NCBI RefSeq assembly: GCF_029983815.1
Contig: NZ_JASBYU010000019.1
Location: 1-33,012, forward strand
Reading direction: 5' to 3'
From: Lagierella sp.
Lineage (GTDB): Bacteria; Bacillota; Clostridia; Tissierellales; Peptoniphilaceae
DNA: 33,012 bases
Positions 15,323-22,817 of this stretch are shown one piece after another. The notes below the pieces were generated by a model. That model saw only the letters and a list, made by a program, of their open reading frames with translations, had not been told where the DNA came from and did no database searches. Numbering within the stretch: the stretch's first letter is position 1; the number at the start of each line of letters is the position of its first letter. Position numbers and translations under genes: made by a program.

Positions 15323-15409
15323 GCACTCAGTCAAAAATAGAGTAATTAGTTATTTCTATTCTTTGTCTGTTCTACTGCAAAATAATAAAAGTTATATGGA
15401 GCTGAGTGC
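15323..15409. repeat. B-element copy 3 (87 bp)
   Basis: 87 bp with GCACTCAG/CTGAGTGC ends and an interior nearly identical to copies 1 and 2. Confidence 0.9.
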
Positions 15410-15460
15410 CCGACTTCGGAGTATTCTGAAGGAAAGCCCACAGCTTTCCTACTGCTTTTT

Positions 15461-15590
15461 TAGCAGGGTTTTCAGGGACGGCCAGTCCCTGAATTTATGG
15501 AGGGGCAAAGGGATGGGATTTAAAGGGAAGGGAAAGGGAACCATCAAATAGGTTCCCAATTCCTTCCCTTTATTTTGAAAAAATACAATT
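15461..15590 (+). repeat. A-element copy 3
   Basis: Double-hairpin module as at 1051-1187, with small changes (GGTTTTCAGG for GGTGTTCAGG, CCAATTCC for CCAAGTCC). Confidence 0.88.
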
Positions 15591-15703
15591 CATAAATTGA
15601 AATTGATGGAAATTTGTCAAATTTCGCCAACTCCTTGCCGTTAGGCAAGCAACAACCATAGATTGATCCTAATAACATAGTATAATATTACTAGGAGGGT
15701 GAC

Positions 15704-16666
15704 ATGAAACATAAATTTAAATTTTTAACTATGGCATTGGTTTTGCTTTTATCTACTTTTTCTAGTAAATCCTTTGCCCAACGTAAGATGCAAATTATTA
15801 GATATAGTGGAAGAAGCAGGTACGAGACTGCGGTTGTGTTTTCTCAAAAGACCTTTTCTTCTTCTAAATACGCTGTTATAGCTTCTGGGGAGGGCTATGC
15901 CGATGCTCTTGTCGGCGGTACTTTGGCAACTCAGTTAAAGGCGCCTATTTTATTGACAGGGAAAAATGACATTTCCTCTTCTGTTCTTACTGAGCTAGGA
16001 AGGCTTAATTGTCAGATTGTTTTTCTTCTTGGAGGAGATTCAACTATTTCTGAAAAGGTGTACAAGGACCTTTCATCTAAAGGATATAAGGTTGAGAGGG
16101 TATTTGGACATAATAGGCTTGAAACCGCAATAAAGGTACGAAAGATGAGGTTTAAATATGCCGATTTTATAACTCCTGGGGAGAGGATTGCGGTGGTGGA
16201 TGGATTTGGTTATGCGGATAGTCTTTCTGCTGCGCCTTTTGTAGGGCAAATGACTCCTACTACTTATCTATATCCCTATGTTAAGGGAAAGATGAACAAC
16301 ATTCCATATTATATGGCCTTTGGTGGAAGTTCTTCTGTTCCAAAGGGGTTTAGCGAAAAGGTTCGCTATTCTGGCAGAAGCAGGTTTGACACTTCTGTGG
16401 AGGTGGCTAAGGCCTATTCTCTAAGGCTTAATAAGATCATAGATACTATCATTTTGGTAGATGGCAATAACTATCCTGATGCCTTATCTTCTGCTCCTGT
16501 TGCTGCTTTGAACAATGGGGCAATACTTCTTACTCAAAGGGATAAGTTGCCAAATTCTGTGGCTAATTTCATTAGAAATAACAAAAATATAAAAAAGGTA
16601 ATTATCGTTGGGGGCGAGGGTTCTGTTTCAAAAAGTGTTGAAAGGGAGATTGGTACATTGAATTAA
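15704..16666 (+). CDS. secreted protein made only of three CWB2 repeats
   Basis: 320 residues: a signal peptide (MKHKFKF, hydrophobic core, ending near SFAQ ~25) followed directly by three CWB2 units starting at YSGRSRYETA (~34), FGHNRLETA (~135) and YSGRSRFDTS (~223), to the end. There is no effector domain, so it is a bare wall-binding module. The middle repeat is degenerate (NRLETA, VVDGFGYADSLSAAP). Start preceded by AGGAGGGTG. It lies after the sigma/YvrJ cassette and repeat island 4, and before the ComK-like gene, which has its own promoter. It could be a wall-masking protein or a partner that recruits others; this is inference. Confidence 0.85.
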   Translation: MKHKFKFLTMALVLLLSTFSSKSFAQRKMQIIRYSGRSRYETAVVFSQKTFSSSKYAVIASGEGYADALVGGTLATQLKAPILLTGKNDISSSVLTELGRLNCQIVFLLGGDSTISEKVYKDLSSKGYKVERVFGHNRLETAIKVRKMRFKYADFITPGERIAVVDGFGYADSLSAAPFVGQMTPTTYLYPYVKGKMNNIPYYMAFGGSSSVPKGFSEKVRYSGRSRFDTSVEVAKAYSLRLNKIIDTIILVDGNNYPDALSSAPVAALNNGAILLTQRDKLPNSVANFIRNNKNIKKVIIVGGEGSVSKSVEREIGTLN

Positions 16667-16684
16667 AGTAAATGTTTGGGAATA

Positions 16685-16713
16685 TTGACAACGAACATAT
16701 GTTCTGCTATACT
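16685..16713 (+). promoter_or_regulatory. consensus promoter with a LexA-type SOS box in its spacer
   Basis: A perfect TTGACA (16685-16690), 17-nt spacer and TATACT (16708-16713). The spacer contains the perfect palindrome GAACATATGTTC (16693-16704). With flanks it reads CGAACATATGTTCT and matches 13 of 14 positions of the Gram-positive LexA/DinR consensus CGAACRNRYGTTYC. A repressor bound there would block RNA polymerase. It is the only GAAC-N4-GTTC site I found in the window. Confidence 0.75.
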
Positions 16714-16734
16714 TTCCTTAACGGAGGGATGGCT

Positions 16735-17193
16735 ATGTACTATAAGGAAGATATTGTCGCTTTGGAGCCGATCTATGCAGATGGTGTTGGTGATATTACA
16801 AGACTGTACTTAAAGAACGGTAAAATTGTTGACGATACTAGAAAAATCCCTACCATATTGAAAAATATGGCCAAGGAGGATTTAGTTGACATGGAACAGG
16901 TGCATCAACTTATCAAGAAATTTTTGATGATGCGCAAGTCCTTGCCCTACGTTTTTAATCCAAAATATATTTACATAGGCATAAAGACTCGTAAGCCCCT
17001 TTGCAAAAATGACGGGTCCTTGGCCTTTGTGAACATTGACGAGATTCAAAAATGTAGTGAGGGAACTCTGTTCTTGAAAAATGGTGTAGAAATTAAGGTT
17101 TTAGAGAATAAAACCTCTATAAAGAAGAAAATCAACAATGGAATACTCTGCGGTATTCTAATTGAGGACAGGAAGAGATTTGTAAGTATTTAA
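16735..17193 (+). CDS. ComK-like protein under a predicted SOS promoter
   Basis: A 152-residue soluble protein. The second half has features seen in ComK, the competence transcription activator of Bacillus: LPYVFNPKYIYIGI (~70-83), resembling ComK's P-x-x-x-x-P-(x)n-IFLFPT segment, then R-x-x-L-C-x-N, a VNIDEI helix start, TLFLKNGVEIKV (~111-122), and a Lys-rich KTSIKKKINN (~126-135), possibly DNA-contacting. The alignment is by eye and weak at the N-terminus, so ComK membership is a proposal. Two close ATGs (16729 and 16735) follow GGAGGG; 16735 has normal spacing. The longer frame from 16672 would run through the promoter. It is transcribed alone and converges on rubredoxin across a bidirectional terminator. 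The LexA-type site predicts induction by DNA damage. Confidence 0.5.
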   Translation: MYYKEDIVALEPIYADGVGDITRLYLKNGKIVDDTRKIPTILKNMAKEDLVDMEQVHQLIKKFLMMRKSLPYVFNPKYIYIGIKTRKPLCKNDGSLAFVNIDEIQKCSEGTLFLKNGVEIKVLENKTSIKKKINNGILCGILIEDRKRFVSI

Positions 17194-17310
17194 AGTTGTA
17201 ATGTGATTTTTTGAAAAATGTAATGCAATGAAATGTTCTGTTTGACTTATGGCAACTATTTTAGCGTTGAAAGTTGTTGATAGGTTACAGATAAAAAATT
17301 AAAAAACCAA

Positions 17311-17336
17311 TTTAAAAAGAGGGGCTAACCCCTCTT
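17311..17336 (-). terminator. bidirectional terminator between convergent genes
   Basis: AAGAGGGG/CCCCTCTT stem with a 4-base loop (17317-17336). On the minus strand it is followed by TTTTAAATT and serves rubredoxin. On the plus strand it is followed by CGTTGTTTTGCTTTT and may end the ComK-like transcript. Confidence 0.8.
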
Positions 17337-17349
17337 CGTTGTTTTGCTT

Positions 17350-17511
17350 TTATTCTTCTGGTTCAAATTGATCTTTACTAGCTCCGCAAACTGGGCAAAC
17401 CCAATCTTCTGGAAGATCTTCAAAAGCTGTTCCAGGTTCTATTCCGTTATCTACGTCTCCTTCTTCTGGATCGTAAATATAACCACATGGTTGACATACA
17501 TATCTTTTCAT
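17350..17511 (-). CDS. rubredoxin
   Basis: A 53-residue protein with two Cys-x-x-Cys pairs, CQPC (6-9) and CPVC (39-42), which bind a single iron. It also has the conserved YIYDPEEGD (11-19), PGTAFEDLPEDWVCP (26-40) and a final FEPEE. Full normal length for a rubredoxin; a small electron carrier to oxygen- or superoxide-reducing enzymes in anaerobes. ATG preceded by AGGGGGTG. Its own promoter (17546-17574, minus strand) and terminator indicate a single-gene unit. Confidence 0.96.
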   Translation of the reverse strand: MKRYVCQPCGYIYDPEEGDVDNGIEPGTAFEDLPEDWVCPVCGASKDQFEPEE

Positions 17512-17545
17512 TAAAGACACCCCCTATATTTTATCGTTCTATACT

Positions 17546-17574
17546 ATTATACCCACCGATTTTCCTTTATAACA
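17546..17574 (-). promoter_or_regulatory. rubredoxin promoter
   Basis: On the minus strand TGTTAT (17569-17574) and a perfect TATAAT (17546-17551) with a 17-nt spacer, giving a short leader of about 28 nt. Confidence 0.65.
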
Positions 17575-17691
17575 GTTTTTTTAAAAATTTGCATATTTTT
17601 ATTTATCCCTGACTAAATCTGCACGATTTTGATGTATTTATAGTTTTATTGCTTTAATAGGATAAAAGATTAAAAATTATTGAATGTTTTT

Positions 17692-17716
17692 GTTATTTTT
17701 GATTGTTTGTGGGTAT
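17692..17716 (+). promoter_or_regulatory. possible sigma-B/F-type promoter of the anti-sigma-like gene
   Basis: GGGTAT (17711-17716) is a perfect sigma-B-group -10 element. GTTATT (17692-17697) lies 13 nt upstream and matches three of six bases of GTTTAA. No sigma-A promoter with good spacing was seen nearby. Weak evidence. Confidence 0.3.
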
Positions 17717-17736
17717 TTAATGAACAGGTGGTTAAA

Positions 17737-18117
17737 ATGTATAGATTCGATGAAACTGTAAAGGGAAGCATGGAGAATATCAACGATATGACCATGCGAT
17801 TAATGGGAGAAGTTAAAAATTATTTAGACGATGAGAAAACCCTATACGATTTGCGTCTGGTAGTGACGGAACTTGTAGTAAATGGTGTACGCCATGGCAA
17901 CTTGGAGGATTTTGAGAAGTTGATTCGCCTTTGTGCCACTTTGAGAGATGAGAAGATTATCGTTAAGGTAAAGGATGAAGGATGCGGCTTTAAGAAATCT
18001 TGCTACAGTCGTCAAGACTTTAACAAGACCAGCGGTAGAGGTCTATTTATTGTAGAGCATATTGCTGACAAGATTACTTATAATAAAAACGAGGTAGTTG
18101 TGGAGCTACATGTTTAG
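17737..18117 (+). CDS. SpoIIAB/RsbW-type ATP-binding anti-sigma factor or serine kinase
   Basis: A 126-residue GHKL ATPase. N-box E45 and N49 within VVTELVVNGVRHG, G1 box DEGCGF (80-85), and G2 box SGRGLFIVEHIAD (99-111). This is the complete single domain of SpoIIAB/RsbW/BtrW proteins, which bind a sigma factor and phosphorylate an anti-anti-sigma partner. No STAS-domain partner or sigma gene is adjacent; the sigma factor at 13952 is 3.2 kb away. Start chosen at the ATG after CAGGTGG; an ATG at 17680 has no ribosome binding site and would add a stretch overlapping the putative promoter. A TGGTAGCTACCA palindrome (18122-18133) follows the stop. Target unknown. Confidence 0.85.
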   Translation: MYRFDETVKGSMENINDMTMRLMGEVKNYLDDEKTLYDLRLVVTELVVNGVRHGNLEDFEKLIRLCATLRDEKIIVKVKDEGCGFKKSCYSRQDFNKTSGRGLFIVEHIADKITYNKNEVVVELHV

Positions 18118-18208
18118 TGTTTGGTAGCTACCACAACTATTTATTTGTAAACCTATTGTACACAATGCCTATGCTGGGAAGTCAATTATTTTTTGAAGGC
18201 TTGATTTA

Positions 18209-18217
18209 TGATATAAT
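18209..18217 (+). promoter_or_regulatory. extended -10 promoter of typA
   Basis: TG-A-TATAAT (18209-18217), an extended -10 element with no clear -35, about 30 nt before the ATG. Confidence 0.55.
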
Positions 18218-18247
18218 TTCAAAGGATAAAGATAGGATGTGTTTTAA

Positions 18248-20077
18248 ATGGCAAATAAAAAAAATATAAGAAATGTTGCGATCATTGCCCATGTCGACCA
18301 TGGTAAGACGACTTTGGTTGATGGGTTGTTAAAGACTGGTGGTGTTTTTAGAGAAAATCAAGCTGTTCAAGATAGGATCATGGACAACAACGACATAGAA
18401 AAGGAAAGGGGAATTACCATCCTTTCTAAAAATACTGCTGTCGATTATAAGGAATATAAGATAAATATCATCGATACACCGGGCCATGCTGACTTCGGTG
18501 GCGAGGTTGAGCGTGTTTTAAATATGGCTGATGGTGTTGTTCTAGTTGTGGATGCCTTTGAAGGGCCTATGCCACAGACTAAGTTTGTTTTGAAGAAGGC
18601 TTTTGAATTGAACTTACCTGCCATCATATGTATTAATAAGATTGACCGAGCTGAGGCTAGACCAGATGAAGTTGTAGATGAGATATTGGATTTGTTTATT
18701 CAGCTAAATGCTGGAGAGGAATACTTGGATTCTCCTATTGTATATGCTTCTGCAAGACAGGGCTATGCTACCGATGACTATAAGGCGGAGCATAGTAATG
18801 ATATGTCTTATCTACTGGATACGATTATAGACTACATTCCCGAACCAAAGGGAGATGCCGAAAAGCCTTTTAAGTTGTTGATTTCTACAACGGATTACAA
18901 TGACTATGTTGGTAGGATTGGTATTGGAAAAATCGACTCTGGTACTATTAATATCAACGACAAGGTGCATATTGTAAATTACAATGACAAGTCTGTAGAT
19001 AAAAAGGTGACCATCACCAAGATATATGAATTCCAAGGTCTTAACAGGGTAGAGGTGGAAAGTTCTTCTGCCGGAAATCTAGTTGCCGTAACTGGTGTTG
19101 AGGGGATTAGTATAGGTGATACGATTTGTGATATTGACGATGTCGAGGCAATTCCCTTTGTAAAGATTTCTGAACCTACTCTTTCTATGAACTTCCTTGT
19201 AAATGACAGCCCCTTTGCTGGTCGTGAAGGAAAATATGTTACTAGTAGACAGATTAGGACAAGACTTTTCAAGGAGCTTGAAACAGACGTTAGTTTAAGG
19301 GTTGAAGAGACGGACTCTACTGATGCCTTTAGAGTAAGTGGTAGAGGAGAGCTTCATCTTTCTGTATTGATAGAAAATTTGAGAAGAGAAAATTATGAGT
19401 TTCAAGTTTCAAAACCTCAAGTCCTATACAAGGAAGAGAACGGTGTGGTTTTAGAACCTATTGAAACTGTGACCATTGACGCCGACGAGGTGTATGTTGG
19501 TTCCATCATTGAAAAGCTTGGAATGAGAAAGGGAGAGCTTATCGATATGAAACCTTCAAAGGGTGGTTACACAAGACTTATATTTGAAATTCCTACCAGG
19601 GGACTTATTGGTTATAGACAGGAGTTTATCTCCGATACCAAGGGAACTGGTGTAATCAACTCGGAATTAAAGGAATATGCTCCTAAGAAAGGTGACATTC
19701 CTGGAAGGCCAACGGGTTCCTTAATATGTTTTGAAACTGGAACTACTTCTGCCTATGGACTTAATGCGGCTCAAGAAAGGGGCGTTTTGTTTGTAAAACC
19801 TGGAGAAGAGGTCTACGAGGGAATGGTTGTAGGCTCAAATCCTAAGGGACTTGATATTGAAGTAAATGTATGTAAGAGAAAAGCTCAAACCAATATTAGA
19901 TCTTCTGCTTCTGATGAAGCCCTTAGATTGTCTCCGCCAAAGATTATGAGCTTGGAGGAACTTCTAGAGTTTATTGAAGAGGATGAGTTGGTGGAGGTCA
20001 CTCCTAAGAGTTTGAGGATTAGAAAGAAGATTCTAAATTCTGAACTTAGGTACAAATCAAAGAAATATAAAAAGTAG
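18248..20077 (+). CDS. typA: ribosome-associated GTPase TypA/BipA
   Basis: A 609-residue translational GTPase of the EF-G family, involved in 50S assembly and stress growth. G1 AHVDHGKTT (14-22), RGIT switch (54-57), G3 DTPGHADF (76-83) and G4 NKID (130-133). After the GTPase and beta-barrel domains come the BipA-specific C-terminal segments (RGLIGYRQEFISDTKGTG near 455-472 and the SSASDEALRLSPP region near 552-565). Full length for the family, intact, ending in a basic tail. It is transcribed alone between an extended -10 promoter and a strong terminator. Confidence 0.96.
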   Translation: MANKKNIRNVAIIAHVDHGKTTLVDGLLKTGGVFRENQAVQDRIMDNNDIEKERGITILSKNTAVDYKEYKINIIDTPGHADFGGEVERVLNMADGVVLVVDAFEGPMPQTKFVLKKAFELNLPAIICINKIDRAEARPDEVVDEILDLFIQLNAGEEYLDSPIVYASARQGYATDDYKAEHSNDMSYLLDTIIDYIPEPKGDAEKPFKLLISTTDYNDYVGRIGIGKIDSGTININDKVHIVNYNDKSVDKKVTITKIYEFQGLNRVEVESSSAGNLVAVTGVEGISIGDTICDIDDVEAIPFVKISEPTLSMNFLVNDSPFAGREGKYVTSRQIRTRLFKELETDVSLRVEETDSTDAFRVSGRGELHLSVLIENLRRENYEFQVSKPQVLYKEENGVVLEPIETVTIDADEVYVGSIIEKLGMRKGELIDMKPSKGGYTRLIFEIPTRGLIGYRQEFISDTKGTGVINSELKEYAPKKGDIPGRPTGSLICFETGTTSAYGLNAAQERGVLFVKPGEEVYEGMVVGSNPKGLDIEVNVCKRKAQTNIRSSASDEALRLSPPKIMSLEELLEFIEEDELVEVTPKSLRIRKKILNSELRYKSKKYKK

Positions 20078-20108
20078 CAAGTTGGATTTTGCTCACTTAT
20101 AACTATCC

Positions 20109-20148
20109 TAAGCACTCAAAGTTTTTTGGGTGCTTAATATGTTTTTTT
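20109..20148 (+). terminator. intrinsic terminator of typA
   Basis: TAAGCACTCAAA pairs with TTTGGGTGCTTA (20109-20136), then ATATGTTTTTTTG. It shares the AGCACTCA core with the dispersed repeats. From 20150 to 20374 the sequence is AT-rich and unique, with nothing I can name. Confidence 0.88.
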
Positions 20149-20374
20149 GTAATTAACCGTTTAAAGTAGTGGAATCACTTTGATAAATTTGTTTAAAAGA
20201 CTCTTTTCAAGTATAATAAGTTTATGGATATTAAACCAACTATTTTAATGATTTAAAGCAGAAATTTACAAAAATCTATGGAAGGTTTAATAATTCGTTA
20301 AATTTTGATTGAAGTTTTCCAGTTAGGGGTAAATATCAATCGGCGAACGTTTAGTGTTTTAAAAATATATTGCT

Positions 20375-20403
20375 TTAACTTGCAAAAGTTGATATATTAT
20401 AAT
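20375..20403 (+). promoter_or_regulatory. promoter of fhs
   Basis: TTAACT (20375-20380) and TATAAT (20398-20403) with a 17-nt spacer, giving a short leader to the AGGAGG at 20421. Confidence 0.6.
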
Positions 20404-20436
20404 AGAAGATTAGTATAAATAGGAGGTTATTTATTG

Positions 20437-22107
20437 ATGAAAACGGATGTACAAATAGCTCAAGAAGCCAAAATGGAACCGATAGTTGAGATTGGTAAGC
20501 GTTTAGGACTTGAAGAAAAAGATCTTTATCTTTATGGTAACTACAAGGCAAAGTTAGACCTAGGCCTTTTAGACAAGTATAAGGATAAGGAAGATGGAAA
20601 GTTAATCTTGGTAACAGCGATTAACCCTACTCCTGCAGGAGAAGGTAAGACTACTGTGAACGTTGGTTTGTCTATGGGACTTAACAAGATTGGAAAGTCT
20701 GCTATTTCTGCTCTTAGAGAGCCTTCTTTAGGACCAAGCTTTGGTATTAAAGGTGGTGCGGCAGGTGGTGGGCATGCACAAGTTGTTCCTATGGAAGACA
20801 TCAACATGCACTTTACTGGTGACTTCCACGCTATAACTACTGCTAATAACTTGATTTCAGCGCTTTTAGACAACCATATGCAACAAGGAAATGCATTGGG
20901 AATTGACCCAAGAAGAATCCTTTGGAAGAGAGTTCTTGACATGAACGATAGAGCTTTAAGAAATATCGTTGTTGGTCTTGGCGGTAAACCAAATGGGGTT
21001 CCTAGAGAAGATGGTTTTGATATAACTGTTGCATCTGAAATAATGGCCATTCTTTGCTTAAGCACAAGTTTAGAAGACCTTAAGGAAAGAGTTGGAAATA
21101 TACTAATTGCATACAATTACCAAGGAGAACCTGTTTATGCTAAAGATATCAAGGCACAAGGTGCTGTTGCTTTAGTTATGAAGGATGCTATAAATCCTAA
21201 CTTGGTTCAAACTTTGGAAAATACACCTGCTATACTACATGGTGGACCTTTTGCGAATATCGCACACGGTTGTAACTCCGTTGTAGCAACAAAACTTGCT
21301 ATGAAACTTGCTGATTACACAATTACTGAAGCAGGATTTGGTGGAGACTTAGGAGCTGAAAAATTCTTCGACATCAAATGTCGTCTAGGTGGAATTACTC
21401 CTGACTGTACTGTAATCGTAGCTACTGTAAGGGCTTTAAAACATCACGGGGGAGCAGAAAAAGATAAATTAGGTGAAGAAAATCTTGAAGCATTGGAAAA
21501 GGGATTTGAAAACCTTGGAAGACATATCGAAAACATGCACAAATTTGGTATTCCATGTCTAGTTGCTATCAACCGTTTCCCAACTGATACAGAAGCAGAA
21601 TTGGAACTACTTGATAAGTTAACTGAAGAGTCAGGAACTGAAGCTATTTTAGCTGAAGTATGGGCTAAGGGTGGAGATGGAGCTATCGAACTTGCTGAAG
21701 CTGTTGTTAAGAAGATCGATGAAAGCGAAAATGACTTCCACTACCTATATGATGAAGATATGAATATAGCTGAAAAGATTGAAAAGATTGTAACTGAAGT
21801 TTATAGAGGAGACGGAGTAGAATTTACTACTAAGGCTAAGAAGAAATTAGCTGAAATCTCTAAATTGGGATTGGACAACTACCCAGTATGTATGGCTAAA
21901 ACCCAATATTCATTCTCAGATGACCCTAAACTATTAGGTGCTCCTGATGGTTTCAAAATCACCGTAAGGGATTTAAGAATTTCTAGAGGGGCTGGATTCG
22001 TTGTAGCTCTAACAGGAGATATAATGACAATGCCAGGTCTTCCAAAGGTTCCAGCTGCTAACAATATAGACGTATTGGAATCTGGAGAAATTGTTGGACT
22101 ATTCTAA
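20437..22107 (+). CDS. fhs: formate-tetrahydrofolate ligase
   Basis: A 556-residue enzyme that makes 10-formyl-THF from formate, THF and ATP, feeding one-carbon metabolism (purines, fMet, acetogenic or glycine-linked pathways). P-loop TPAGEGKTT at 65-73, a conserved EPSLGPSFGIKGGAAGGGHAQ-type stretch near 91-110, and the family's FDIKCR, ATVRALKHHGG and TGDIMTMPGLPK motifs. Full normal length. ATG at 20437 chosen over the TTG three bases earlier; AGGAGG is well placed for both. Rich in preferred codons, so probably well expressed. yerC follows after 12 nt in the same unit. Confidence 0.97.
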   Translation: MKTDVQIAQEAKMEPIVEIGKRLGLEEKDLYLYGNYKAKLDLGLLDKYKDKEDGKLILVTAINPTPAGEGKTTVNVGLSMGLNKIGKSAISALREPSLGPSFGIKGGAAGGGHAQVVPMEDINMHFTGDFHAITTANNLISALLDNHMQQGNALGIDPRRILWKRVLDMNDRALRNIVVGLGGKPNGVPREDGFDITVASEIMAILCLSTSLEDLKERVGNILIAYNYQGEPVYAKDIKAQGAVALVMKDAINPNLVQTLENTPAILHGGPFANIAHGCNSVVATKLAMKLADYTITEAGFGGDLGAEKFFDIKCRLGGITPDCTVIVATVRALKHHGGAEKDKLGEENLEALEKGFENLGRHIENMHKFGIPCLVAINRFPTDTEAELELLDKLTEESGTEAILAEVWAKGGDGAIELAEAVVKKIDESENDFHYLYDEDMNIAEKIEKIVTEVYRGDGVEFTTKAKKKLAEISKLGLDNYPVCMAKTQYSFSDDPKLLGAPDGFKITVRDLRISRGAGFVVALTGDIMTMPGLPKVPAANNIDVLESGEIVGLF

Positions 22108-22119
22108 GGAGTGATGTAG

Positions 22120-22440
22120 TTGAATAATGAGTCTAGACTGAGGAGTAAACAATTAGATGACTTTTTCGATGCAGTATTGATGTTAAAAGACAGAGATCAA
22201 TGTTATAAATTCTTTGAAGATGTCTGTACTGTAAGAGAACTTCATTCAATTACTCAAAGGCTTGAAGTTGCTAAACTTCTTAAAATAAGAAAAACATACA
22301 ATGAAATAGAAAAAGAAACGGGAGCATCTACAGCAACTATCAGTAGAGTTAACCGTAGTCTAAATTATGGAGCAGAAGGATACGAATTGGTATTAGATAA
22401 GCTGATAAAAAGAGATTTAGACGCAAAGAGAAATAAATAG
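22120..22440 (+). CDS. YerC/YecD family TrpR-like DNA-binding protein
   Basis: A 106-residue protein of the TrpR-related YerC/YecD family: helix-rich, with RELHSITQRLEVAKLL (~39-54) and a helix-turn-helix TYNEIEKETGASTATISRVNRSL (~59-81). Family members are small DNA-binding regulators of mostly undefined target. The TTG start follows AAGGAG; an ATG just upstream runs into TAG at once. It sits 12 nt after fhs in the same transcript and is closed by a strong terminator, so it may act on one-carbon or amino-acid genes, but nothing in the sequence shows the target. Confidence 0.88.
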   Translation: MNNESRLRSKQLDDFFDAVLMLKDRDQCYKFFEDVCTVRELHSITQRLEVAKLLKIRKTYNEIEKETGASTATISRVNRSLNYGAEGYELVLDKLIKRDLDAKRNK

Positions 22441-22441
22441 T

Positions 22442-22484
22442 AAAAAACCGAGCACTCATAGAAATATGGGATGCTCGGTTTTTT
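22442..22484 (+). terminator. intrinsic terminator of fhs-yerC
   Basis: AAAAACCGAGCACTCAT pairs with ATGGGATGCTCGGTTTTTT; long, bidirectional in form. It carries the GAGCACTCA core of the repeat families and merges into repeat island 5. Confidence 0.92.
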
Positions 22485-22545
22485 CAAAGTTTTGCTTGCA
22501 ACCGACCACTCAATTATTGAGAAGTGGGAAGTGGGAAGTGATCCT

Positions 22546-22628
22546 GCACTCAATATCAAATACAAATATATTAGTTTTCCTGTTTTATTTCTATCTACCA
22601 GATTTTAACATGATTGTGGATTGAGTGC
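22546..22628. repeat. divergent B element (83 bp)
   Basis: Ends GCACTCAAT/ATTGAGTGC and right flank CCCGATTT as in the 87-bp copies, but the interior differs almost completely; only a TCTATCTAC-type stretch is shared in position. Confidence 0.75.
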
Positions 22629-22732
22629 CCGATTTAATAAGAAGTGATCCCGCACTCAGTTATTGAGAAGTGAGAAGTGAGAGGTGAGAGGTGAGATGCG
22701 AGAAATTAAAGGTTGGAGTTAGAATTGATTCC

Positions 22733-22817
22733 GCACTCAGTTTTTAATAATAAAAATAATTTTCTCCATCTACTCTAACATTACTGAAAAATATAAAAAT
22801 TCTGTGGTGTTGAGTGC
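22733..22817. repeat. divergent B element (85 bp)
   Basis: Left end GCACTCAG, right end TTGAGTGC with flank CCGACTGCGGAG. The interior is a third sequence, with a CCATCTACTC stretch where the others have TCTACT or TCTACC. Confidence 0.75.

Larger units (their letters stand above)
15250..15703. repeat. intergenic repeat island 4
   Basis: Modules in order: GCAACCGAGCACTCAAGTATTG half-module (15261-15284), GTGGGAAGTGAGAGGTGGGATGT heptamer tract (15293-15316), B element (15323-15409), GGAAAGC hairpin (15431-15449), A element (15461-15590), then AT-rich TTTCGCCAAC...GGCAAGCAAC sequence. A TATAAT (15681-15686) lies close to the next gene without a good -35. The frame 15294-15551 runs through the repeats and is not a gene. 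Confidence 0.78.

Noticed and set aside
15294..15551. 85-aa open frame
   Set aside because: Formed by heptamer tract, B element and A element; the same DNA elsewhere lacks a conserved frame.
16672..16734. N-terminal extension of the ComK-like protein
   Set aside because: The codons would lie across the promoter and SOS box; the good Shine-Dalgarno is at 16723-16728.
20325..20360. PurR-type box (CGGCGAACGTTTAG) upstream of fhs
   Set aside because: Only one half resembles the CCGAAC core and the second inverted box is missing.
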